Made by a program: the position numbers and the translations under genes. Positions 1 through 7,551 of a stretch of DNA of 64,000 nt are shown piece by piece. The notes beneath the pieces were generated by a model that searched no databases, had not been told where the DNA came from, and worked only from the letters and a program-made list of their open reading frames with translations. The first letter of the stretch is position 1, and each line of letters begins with the position of its first letter. Location: positions 76,602 through 140,601 of the forward strand of contig JADJOY010000030.1 of NCBI GenBank assembly GCA_016713535.1. Reading direction: 5' to 3'. This DNA is from Deltaproteobacteria bacterium (lineage in GTDB: Bacteria; JADJOY01).

Positions 1-2
1 AA

Positions 3-962
3 TACGTCGAGTCGATGCCGCTCGACGTGCCCGCGGTGCTGTCGCTCGATCGCTTCTGCACCATGCAGACGTCGCGCGGTTGTCCGTATCCCTGCATTTA
101 CTGCGACATCCCGGCGCTCGCCGACGGCAAGTGGCGCTCGCGCTCGCCCGAGCACGTGCTCGGCGAGATGCAGATGCTCAACGACCGCGGCTATCGCTCG
201 GTGTACCTGACCGACGATCACTTCCTGCTCAAGCGCAAGCGCATCGAGGCGATCTGCCAGGGCATGATCGACCGCAAGCTCGAACTGCGCTGGGGTTGCG
301 AGGGACGCGTCGACTCGATGGCGATCAACGAGTTCCCGATCATGGCGAAGGCCAAGTGCTCGATGCTCGCGTTCGGCGTCGAGGCCGGCACCCAGAAGGT
401 CCTCGATCGCCTCAAGAAGGGGCAGCGCCTCGAGCAGATCGAGCTCGCCGTGCGCAAGGCGAAAGAGGCCGGGATCGCGAGCGCCCACGGCTTCTTCCTG
501 ATCGGCGCCCCCGACGAGACCGCCGACGACGTGCTCGAGAGCTTCCGCTTCGCCGCGCGCCTCGAGCTCGACACCTTCGGCTTCAACCGCCTGTGCGCCT
601 ACCGCGGCACCCCGCTGTGGCAGGAGTACGTCGAGAAGGGCGTCATCGACGACGAGCGAGACTGGCAGAAGTGGTTCAAGTGCTCGGACATCGATCCCAC
701 CATCCTGCCGAGCGAGGAGCTCAACCGGCTGCGCATGAAGGGCTACGGGCTGCTCTTCTGGCACCGCATCACGCGGCGCCCGATCCGCACCGCGAAGCTG
801 CTGCGCAACTTCGGCCGCTACATGCGCAAGCGCGACATCCTGACCTTGCTCGCCAGCCCGTTCCGGCGCCGCGCGCTCACCAAGGCGCCGGACCTGCCGG
901 TCCAGATGATGGCCGCGGGCCTCACCGCGCCGATCCGCGAGCCGCTCGCCGCCGCGGCGTGA
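3..962 (+). CDS. Radical SAM protein, 5' end outside window
   Basis: The frame is open from the first bases of the window, so this is the C-terminal part of a longer protein; the ATG at 15 is internal. The radical SAM iron-sulfur motif CPYPCIYC lies about 28 residues in, followed by a TIM-barrel-like core (RSPEHVLGEMQ, YLTDDHF, GVEAGTQKVLDRL) typical of the B12-binding-domain radical SAM superfamily, whose cobalamin domain would sit upstream. The substrate cannot be deduced. Its stop overlaps the GTG of the next gene (GTGA), so the two are probably co-transcribed. Confidence 0.85.
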   Translation, partial: YVESMPLDVPAVLSLDRFCTMQTSRGCPYPCIYCDIPALADGKWRSRSPEHVLGEMQMLNDRGYRSVYLTDDHFLLKRKRIEAICQGMIDRKLELRWGCEGRVDSMAINEFPIMAKAKCSMLAFGVEAGTQKVLDRLKKGQRLEQIELAVRKAKEAGIASAHGFFLIGAPDETADDVLESFRFAARLELDTFGFNRLCAYRGTPLWQEYVEKGVIDDERDWQKWFKCSDIDPTILPSEELNRLRMKGYGLLFWHRITRRPIRTAKLLRNFGRYMRKRDILTLLASPFRRRALTKAPDLPVQMMAAGLTAPIREPLAAAA

Positions 963-1660
963 CCTCGTCTTCGCCGCTTCGCCCCGTCATCGCGCTGCGC
1001 CTGGCGGCCGTCGCCGCCGTGGTGGCGATGCTGGTGCTCGCCCAGCGGGCCGGTATCCTCGGGCGCTTCTCCGATCCCGCCGGAGCGCGCCAGGCCCTCC
1101 TCGACCTCGGTCCGTGGGGGTACGCGGCGTTCGTCGGCGCCTTCGCGCTACTCCAGCCGTTCGCGCTGCCGGGCACCGTGTTCGTCTTCTCAGCGCCGCT
1201 GGTGTGGCCGTGGCCGATCGCCTTCGCGCTCTCGATGGCCGGCTCCATGGCCGCGAGCGTCGTCGGCTTCTCGTTCGCGCGTTTCATCGCCCGCGACCTG
1301 CTGGCGCCACGGATCCCCGAGCGGCTGCGGCGCTACGACGACGACCTCGCCCGGCACGGCTTCCGCACCGTCTTCTGGCTACGCCTGGTGTTGTGGATGC
1401 CCCAGGTGCTGCATGCCTTCCTGGGCGTGTCGCGGGTGCCGTTCTGGACCCACTTCTGGGCGTCGCTGCTGGGCTACGCGGTGCCGCTGTTGCTGGTCAG
1501 CTACTTCGGTCAGCGCATGGTGGACGTCGTGCGGTCCGCTCCGCCGTCCGCGTGGGTGGTGCTGGGCGCGGTCGCGATCGGAGCGGGCGCGGTGTGGATG
1601 ATGTGGCGCCGCCGCCAAGGGGCGTCCCCTGGCGGCGGCGAGAGCCTTCCGCGGCGTTGA
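959..1660 (+). CDS. TVP38/TMEM64 (DedA/VTT-like) membrane protein
   Basis: A 233-residue polytopic membrane protein started by the GTG that overlaps the upstream stop. An N-terminal membrane segment (VAAVVAMLVLAQ) is followed by the VTT-type core: a proline- and glycine-rich re-entrant stretch (FALPGTVFVFSAPLVW), a small-residue helix (SMAGSMAASVVGFSFAR) and two further hydrophobic segments, with an Arg-rich C-terminus. The family (TMEM64, DedA relatives) acts in membrane lipid handling; the substrate here is unknown. Confidence 0.8.
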   Translation: MTSSSPLRPVIALRLAAVAAVVAMLVLAQRAGILGRFSDPAGARQALLDLGPWGYAAFVGAFALLQPFALPGTVFVFSAPLVWPWPIAFALSMAGSMAASVVGFSFARFIARDLLAPRIPERLRRYDDDLARHGFRTVFWLRLVLWMPQVLHAFLGVSRVPFWTHFWASLLGYAVPLLLVSYFGQRMVDVVRSAPPSAWVVLGAVAIGAGAVWMMWRRRQGASPGGGESLPRR

Positions 1661-2009
1661 GCCCGCTCCGGGTCGGAGGGCGGGGCTCCCGCCCCGCCGC
1701 TGACGGCGCCCGACGGAGCGGGCGCGCTCCAGCCGGTTCGGTCTGGGAGGGGCACGGCCCGCGTGCTCGGCGATCCCGGTAGCGCCCGCCACCGCCACGC
1801 GCTCGACGGAGCGCGGCCCTCCAGCCGATCGAGCGACTGGAGGGCAGGCGCCGAAGGCGCCGTGGTCCCTCGGCCCCGGAGCCTCGGATCGCGGCCGCGA
1901 AGGATCGCGGCCCTCCAGCAACTCGTGGCCCTGGAGGGGCACGCTTCGCGTGCCCGGCGACACGCAACAGCGCCCGCGCCGGGGGGCCCGCCGACTGCGT
2001 CGATCTCGG
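1661..2009. repeat. Intergenic GC-rich hairpin modules
   Basis: A 349-bp gap between convergent genes with no supported gene. It is built of short imperfect palindromes, for example a CCCTCCAG...CTGGAGGGC pair near 1816-1850 and a GGGGCACGCTTCGCGTGCCC hairpin near 1936-1957. The same modules recur at 12.5-14.3, 17.6-17.9, 21.4-21.6 and 63.2-63.5 kb. Open frames that run through it are low-complexity shadows. Confidence 0.7.
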
Positions 2010-3387
2010 TCAGGTACCCGTGGCGGCCGGGGCCTCTTCGCGACCCTTCACGCCGTATTCGCGGTAGCCGTCGGCGCGGATCTCGCGCAGGTAGTAGCGG
2101 TCGGTGGGGATTTTCGCCCACTCGCTGGTGAGGCGCGCCGCGTACTTGTCGCGGTCGAACTTGTCGAACGCGACCTGGTCCTCGTAGTCGCCGGTCTCGG
2201 AGCCAGTTGCGGTGCTTGAGCTTCTCGCCGAGGCCGATCTGGCCGATCGCCTCGGCGGCACCCGGGACGATGGTGCCGGAGTAGACGACCATCGTGTTGC
2301 CGCTGCCGTACGAGGCGAACAGGATGCGCTTGCCCTCGAGCTCGTCGCCGATCCGCTTGAGCTCGCTTTCGAGCAGGTTCGCGAGGCACAGGTAGAGCGA
2401 GCAGGTGTAGAGGTTGCCGGCCAGCGACGTGCCCATCAGCGACTCGGGCAGGCGCAGCCGCGCGCTCTCGGCCTCGGCCGCTTCCTGCGAGATGTGGCGG
2501 GCCTTCGCGAGCAGATCCGTCAGCGCCTCGACCGGCATCTGCCGGAACGGCGCGTGCAGCAGCACGTAGTCGAAGTTGTCGAGGAAGTGCTTGCCGGGCG
2601 GTACCTCGATCAGCCCGCTGCGCAGCGCCTTGTCCTTGAAGCTCAGGTAGGCACCGAGGAGCGCGTCCTTGTAGCACTGCACCGAGAACTTGCCGCGCGC
2701 CTTGGCGACGGTGGAGCCGATGTTGCGGAAGAAGTCGTCGACGCTCTGGCTGTTGTAGCCGACCACACCGAGGTCGAGGCGGATGAGCTTGGGATCGGTC
2801 TCGACGAGCAGGCTGACCGCGCCGGCTCCCTGGGTGAACTCCGCGGTCGACACCAGGTCGTAGCGCGAGGTGTCGCCCATGGTGACGATCGCCGGCGCGG
2901 AGAGTCCGCGCAGCGAGTCGATGGCGATCTGGCTCATCGCGCCGAGGAGCCCGTAGGTGCCGCCGGCGCAGGCGTGCTTGACCTCGTAGATGCTGGTGTC
3001 GGGTCCGATGCGGATGCCGTCTTGCTCGAGCAGGCCCTGCGCGAAGCTCGAGAGCGGCTTGGCGTGGTCCATGGCGGTCTCGGTGCCGCACACGAACTGG
3101 CTCACGCGCGTGGCGTCGACGCCGGTGGTCTTGACGAGGTCGCGGACCGACTCGGCGATCATCGTCACCGTGTCCTCCCAGACCTCGGGGATGCGCATCT
3201 CCTCCTGGCCGGTGTAGCGCAGCGACTTCACGAAGTCGCGCGAGTCGCCGTCGGGCCGCAGCGCGTTGCGCTCCTCGGCGAGCGGCTTGAGCTTCACCGC
3301 CGGCTCGGGGAGGTACACGCTGAGACCGCTGATGCCGATCGCGGGAACCGGGCTCGCACCCGTCCACTTCTTGCCGTCGTTCGTCAT
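2010..3387 (-). CDS. mvaS: Hydroxymethylglutaryl-CoA synthase (frameshift near the 3' end)
   Basis: Condenses acetyl-CoA and acetoacetyl-CoA to HMG-CoA. The thiolase-fold catalytic set is visible: Glu in CGTETAMDHAK (about residue 103), nucleophilic Cys in EVKHACAGGTYG (about 140) and His in LLHAPFRQMP. The start ATG at 3387 follows a good ribosome site (AGAAAGGACG). After EKLKHRNW the frame breaks near 2195-2210; the C-terminus continues in another frame as ETGDYEDQVAFDKF to the stop at 2010. The full reconstructed length fits the family. HMG-CoA synthase can serve the mevalonate pathway, the myxobacterial isovalerate route or polyketide beta-branching; no acyl-carrier protein is nearby, so the first two are preferred. 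Confidence 0.9.
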
Positions 3388-3537
3388 GCCGTTCGTCCTT
3401 TCTCGTTGCGCCGGAGTGTCGGGGAGCCGTCCACCCCTGTCAAACTGACGCAGTGAGTCATCGCAAACTTCCGGGCCGTCCGAGCGTGAGGTTTTGCCCG
3501 CGGATCGTGGACGTTTCGTGCAGGCGCGGCCCTCGAC

Positions 3538-4284
3538 TCACGAGTACCTCCGGTTCGCGGCCGCACGCGCGAACGCCGCGACCAGCGGATGGGCGCGGCC
3601 CGCGAGCGCCGCGCGCTCGGGCTGGAAGAGCGTCGCGACGAAGAACGGGTGACCGTCGAGCTCCACCGCTCGAACCTCGCCCGCCTCGTCGGTGGCGGCA
3701 ATCCGCAGCGGTCCCGAGCCGAGCCGGTGCGAGTGCGCGGGCGAGAGCCCGAAGCGGCAGTGATAGCCCTCGACCGCCGGTTGCTCCGGTTGCTCCGATG
3801 CGTAGATCGAGGCGAGGCGCGAGCCGGGTACCAGGCGCACCGTGCCGGTCACTTCGACGAGGCTGCACGCGAGTGGCGCGACGAGCGGATCCTCCGCGGT
3901 GGGATCGAGCTCCGCGTGCGCCGCGCGCTCGAGCCCCCACTCGCTTCGCGCGTACTCGAGGAGCGCGTGCTGGAAGCCGCCGCAGGTCCCCAGGAACGGG
4001 CGCCCGCCGCGGCGCGCGAACCCGATCGCCGCGAGCGCGCCTGCGGTGCTCGCGTACCGGCTCGCCGGCACGCACCACACGCCGTCGTAGCCGGCGAGGG
4101 CGGTGGCGACGTCGGCGCGATCGAGTGTGCGCGTGCCGACCCAATCCCAGGCGAGCGAGAGGCGGGCGTCGCGGCGAGCGCGCTCGAGGGCCAGCGGGAT
4201 CGCGCGGTGCGCGGTGACCGCCGGGTCGAGGTCGCCGACCAGCGCGATCCGCGCCGGCTCGCGCCGAGGTTCAGCGCTCCCCAT
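3538..4284 (-). CDS. CTP synthase C-terminal-domain-like class I amidotransferase
   Basis: A free-standing 248-residue protein resembling the glutaminase half of CTP synthase, with no synthetase domain. The nucleophile elbow GTCGGFQHALLEY is present and the end reads HPFFVATLFQPE, where active enzymes have FHPE; the catalytic His is Gln here. NCBI has a family called CTP synthase C-terminal region-related protein that fits. It may hydrolyse another gamma-glutamyl bond or be non-catalytic. It sits between the sterol-isomerase homologue and HMG-CoA synthase on the same strand. Confidence 0.75.
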   Translation of the reverse strand: MGSAEPRREPARIALVGDLDPAVTAHRAIPLALERARRDARLSLAWDWVGTRTLDRADVATALAGYDGVWCVPASRYASTAGALAAIGFARRGGRPFLGTCGGFQHALLEYARSEWGLERAAHAELDPTAEDPLVAPLACSLVEVTGTVRLVPGSRLASIYASEQPEQPAVEGYHCRFGLSPAHSHRLGSGPLRIAATDEAGEVRAVELDGHPFFVATLFQPERAALAGRAHPLVAAFARAAANRRYS

Positions 4285-4364
4285 GTCCGGTCCACACCTC
4301 GGCCGCCGCCCACGATCCCCGAGCGGCGCCGACGCCGCTCCGGGGAGTCATGGCGCGCCCGGCC

Positions 4365-5225
4365 TCACGGCACCACCTCCGGCGCCGCGCCCAGGCAGCT
4401 CGTGCCGTAGTCACGCAGACCGACGTGGCCCCATGCGACCTCGGTCACGTGGGGCGCCACGACGCGCTTCAGGAACTCCGCGTCGGCGATCAGCAGCGCG
4501 GTCGCGAGGAGGCTGCCGGCGATCACCTTCCGCATCGAGCTGTCGTCGCCGGGACGCTCGTCGAGGGTCACCCAGAACGGCATCGCGAGCGCGAGCCACG
4601 TGCCATACGCGACCGTCCCGAACGTGAGCGCCATCGCCGGGTGATCGAAGCAGTAGAGCGTCTTCATCCACGGGTTGGCGTTGAGCAGGCTCTCGACGCC
4701 GGCGATGACCACCGGCACGGCGAACGCGAGCGCGCAGCCCTTCACCCGCGAGCGCGGCATCACCCGATCGCGCACGAACCGCCACCCCATGCAGGCGAGC
4801 ACCGAGTAGGTGGCGAAGTAGGTGATCGTCATGAAGGTGAGGAAGACCGGCACCCCGTTGAGGTTGAAGCGGGTGTCGAAGCCGTAGTGGGCGTGCAGCG
4901 CCTCGTAGAAGAACGAGGTGCCGAAGGTGTTCGCGAGGAACGAGTAGATCGCGAGCCACACCAGGATCTTGGTCGCGTAGCGCTCGCGCAGCGGCTTGGC
5001 CTTCTCCTCTGCGGGCGCGAACACGTAGGCACCCGCGGCGGTGCCTGCGCTCAGCAGCAGCGCGAACGCGAGCAGCTCGACGTCGCCCCAGCGGTTCGCG
5101 ACGCCGGTCAGCATGACGCTGGCGGCGAGGACACCCCACACCGGCGTGTAAGCGAGGAAGAAGCGCTCGGCGGCGCGCTTGCCCGGATGGGCGGCGAAGA
5201 GCGACGGCTGGGTCGGTTCGGTCAT
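4365..5225 (-). CDS. Cycloeucalenol cycloisomerase-like sterol enzyme
   Basis: A 286-residue polytopic membrane protein. Its order of motifs matches my memory of plant cycloeucalenol cycloisomerase (CPI1), which opens the 9,19-cyclopropane ring of sterols: N-terminal HPGKRAAERFFLAYTPVWG (plant NPSKRWGELFFLFYTPFW), then RYATKILVWLAIYSF, a FFYEALHAHYGFDT stretch, NLNGVPVFLTFM (plant KMNNVPHTTFFL), NPWMKTLYCFDHPAM and AMPFWVTLDERPG (plant SFPMFFRMDE). Length agrees with the family. The start ATG at 5225 keeps the conserved N-terminus; an in-frame ATG lies 24 bp upstream. A sterol role would imply squalene cyclisation genes elsewhere in the genome. Confidence 0.72.
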   Translation of the reverse strand: MTEPTQPSLFAAHPGKRAAERFFLAYTPVWGVLAASVMLTGVANRWGDVELLAFALLLSAGTAAGAYVFAPAEEKAKPLRERYATKILVWLAIYSFLANTFGTSFFYEALHAHYGFDTRFNLNGVPVFLTFMTITYFATYSVLACMGWRFVRDRVMPRSRVKGCALAFAVPVVIAGVESLLNANPWMKTLYCFDHPAMALTFGTVAYGTWLALAMPFWVTLDERPGDDSSMRKVIAGSLLATALLIADAEFLKRVVAPHVTEVAWGHVGLRDYGTSCLGAAPEVVP

Positions 5226-5502
5226 CCGGTGGGTGCCCTCCGCTCGCATGGTACCTCTCGGCGCCTCGCCGTCCCATGCCCTCTCCCACCCCACGGGGCT
5301 CGAGCGCTGCGCGGTTCTACATTCCGCCGCGCTCGTGGCGAAGGCGCGAGCGCGATGTGAGCATCGGACGCGCCGCAAAACCGCGTTTTGCGCGTGGAGT
5401 GTCCGGTGGGCGCGCCGCTTGCTTCGTGTCGACGTCCGACGGCGTTCGACGACGGCCCCAGGTCTGGGCCCGTGCCGCTCGCAGCCGCCGGGGAGGGCGA
5501 TC

Positions 5503-5910
5503 GTGAAGACACCGATGCGTGTGGGAGACGTGATGACGCCGCGGCCGCAGTGCGTCGGTCCGGAGAGCACCGTCGAGGAGGCCGCCGTGCTCATGGCGCG
5601 CCTCGACGTGGGCGTCTTGCCGGTGATGCGCGGCGAGGAGCTCGTGGGGATGGTGACCGACCGAGACATCGCGCTGCGCGTGGTCGGCCAGCACCGCGCC
5701 CTCGACACCGAGGTCGGCGAGGTGCTCTCGGGCGACGTCGTGTGCGTGCGCGAGATCCAGACGCTGGGCGAGGCGCACGCGATCATGCAGAAGCATCAGG
5801 TGCAGCGCCTCCCGGTGGTGGACGAAGAGAAGCAACTGGTCGGGATCGTGTCGCTCGGCGACATCGCACGAGCCCAGGTGACGCAGGTCGACTCGACTCT
5901 GCATCGCTGA
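5503..5910 (+). CDS. Tandem CBS-domain protein
   Basis: A 135-residue protein made of two CBS motifs: DVMTPRPQCVGPESTVEEA...LVGMVTDRDIALR and VLSGDVVCVREIQTLGEA...LVGIVSLGDIARA. Such stand-alone pairs usually bind adenosine nucleotides and regulate a partner. The GTG start at 5503 is preceded by GGGGAGG eight bases upstream, better than any later start. No partner is evident; the flanking genes are divergent or unrelated. Confidence 0.9.
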   Translation: MKTPMRVGDVMTPRPQCVGPESTVEEAAVLMARLDVGVLPVMRGEELVGMVTDRDIALRVVGQHRALDTEVGEVLSGDVVCVREIQTLGEAHAIMQKHQVQRLPVVDEEKQLVGIVSLGDIARAQVTQVDSTLHR

Positions 5911-5956
5911 CCTTCGCACCGGCGGAGGCGCACCGGCCGAGTGGTAGGCTCGGCGC

Positions 5957-7390
5957 GTGCGGGTCCCGTCTCGGTCCTCGATCGTTCGCGCTGCGTCGCT
6001 CGGCGTCGCGCTCGTGGCGGCCCTCGCGGGTTGTGGCGGGGACGGCGGCGGCGATCCCGCCGCGAACTCGGTGCGCCTGCGCGTCGAGGGTCGCTGGCTC
6101 GTCGACGCCGAGGGTGGCGTGCGGATCCTGCGCGGCGTGAACGTGAGCGGCCGCGCCAAGGGCCCGCCGTTCGTCGCGCTCGAGGATCCCGCCGGGTTCG
6201 ACCAGGTCGCGGCGTGGGGCTTCGGCGTGGTGCGCCTGCTCACGAGCTGGGAGGCGATCGAACCCGAGCGAGGCGTCCTCGACGCCGCCTACCTCGACCG
6301 CTACGTGGCGCTGGTGCGCGAGGCCGAGGGGCGCGGCCTCCAGGTGCTGGTGGACATGCACCAGGACCTGTGGTCGCGGGCGTTCTGCGGCGACGGCGCG
6401 CCGCCCTGGGCGCTTCCCGACGACGTCGAGCCGTTCCCGCCCGAGACGTGCGGGCCGGGCTGGTTCGCGTACCAGTTCACGCCGGCGGTGGCGAAGGCGG
6501 TGGACCACTTCTGGGAGAGCGACGAGCTGCGCGCCCACTACCGCGACGCGGTGGTGGAGCTGGCGCGGCGCCTTCGCGACGAGCCCGCGGTGCTCGGCTA
6601 CGACCTCATGAACGAGCCGATCGGCTACTCGCCGATCCTCGGCCAGCCCGACTACGAGCGTGATCGCCTCGCGCCGCTCTACCGCGACATCGCGGCGGCG
6701 ATCCGCGCCGTCGATCCGGCCGCGCTGGTGTTCCTCGAGCCGACCGGCGCGGCGGGCGTCGGCTTCGGGAGCTTCCTCGAGCCACTCGGGGCGCCGGGCG
6801 CGGTGCTCGCCGCGCACTGCTACGACCCGATCCAGGCGACCCTCGGCGTCTATCTCGGGACCAAGGACGCTCGCGAGCGCCGCTACGGCGAGATCGTGGA
6901 GTTCGCGGCGAGCCTCGGGATGGCGCCCTTCATCGGCGAGTGGGGCGTCTACGAAGCGGTCCCGAACAAGAGCGAAGCGCTCACCGACGAGATCGCGATC
7001 CACGACCGCTGGATGCTGAGCAGCACGATCTGGAACTACGAGCCGACCGGCTACGACTGGAACGGCGAGGGTGGCAGCATCGTCGAAGCGGGCGGCGCCG
7101 AGCGCCCGTTCATGGACGTGCTGGTGCGGCCCTACCCGTGGCGGATCGCCGGCGAGCCCGAGCGCTACGGGTACGATCCCGCGAGCGGCGTGTTCGAGCT
7201 GGTGTTCCGCGACCGCGCCGGCGCGCGCGGCGAGACGATCGTGTTCGTCCCCGAGCGTCGCTATCCGAGCGGACCGGTGGTGAGCGTGACCGACGGCGCG
7301 AGCACCCTCGAGCGCGTGCCCGGCGGCTGGTGGGTGCGGTGGACCGCCGAGTCCGGCGGCGCCGAGCACACGCTCCGAATTTCGCGCTGA
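5957..7390 (+). CDS. GH5 cellulase-fold lipoprotein, endoglycoceramidase-like
   Basis: A secreted lipoprotein: positively charged start, hydrophobic segment and lipobox LVAALAGCGG. The mature part is a GH5 TIM barrel with RGVNVSGRAKG, a YDLMNEPIG acid/base Glu and nucleophile Glu in FIGEWGVY, followed by a small beta-sandwich (from YGYDPASGVFELVF) to the end. This layout, with a C-terminal beta domain, is that of endoglycoceramidase-type GH5 enzymes that cut glycolipids, but the substrate is inference. GTG start at 5957. Confidence 0.85.
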   Translation: MRVPSRSSIVRAASLGVALVAALAGCGGDGGGDPAANSVRLRVEGRWLVDAEGGVRILRGVNVSGRAKGPPFVALEDPAGFDQVAAWGFGVVRLLTSWEAIEPERGVLDAAYLDRYVALVREAEGRGLQVLVDMHQDLWSRAFCGDGAPPWALPDDVEPFPPETCGPGWFAYQFTPAVAKAVDHFWESDELRAHYRDAVVELARRLRDEPAVLGYDLMNEPIGYSPILGQPDYERDRLAPLYRDIAAAIRAVDPAALVFLEPTGAAGVGFGSFLEPLGAPGAVLAAHCYDPIQATLGVYLGTKDARERRYGEIVEFAASLGMAPFIGEWGVYEAVPNKSEALTDEIAIHDRWMLSSTIWNYEPTGYDWNGEGGSIVEAGGAERPFMDVLVRPYPWRIAGEPERYGYDPASGVFELVFRDRAGARGETIVFVPERRYPSGPVVSVTDGASTLERVPGGWWVRWTAESGGAEHTLRISR

Positions 7391-7399
7391 AGACGCAGG

Positions 7400-7500
7400 A
7401 ATCGGGCGCAAGGGAACGCGCCGCGGGGGGACGGAGCCCCCCGCGCTACGAAAACCATCGTAGCGACGGGGGTTCCATCCCCCGTCGTCGGGCTCACGCG
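7400..7500. repeat. Palindromic intergenic module
   Basis: Between the convergent GH5 and RlmD-RluA genes lie two hairpins: a GGGGGGACGGAGCCCCCC stem and a GACGGGGGTTCCATCCCCCG stem joined by a GTAG/CTAC border sequence. The second hairpin also occurs inside the two long repeats at 17.5 and 21.35 kb. It may double as a bidirectional terminator. Confidence 0.6.
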
Positions 7501-7551
7501 GCGTCCGTGAGCGACCCAGAGGGAACGACTCACAGCCTCGCCGGCGCTTCG

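Noticed and set aside
3958-3990. Selenocysteine in the CTP-synthase-like protein
   Set aside because: The family name mentions selenoproteins, but this gene has an ordinary Cys codon at the nucleophile and no in-frame TGA.
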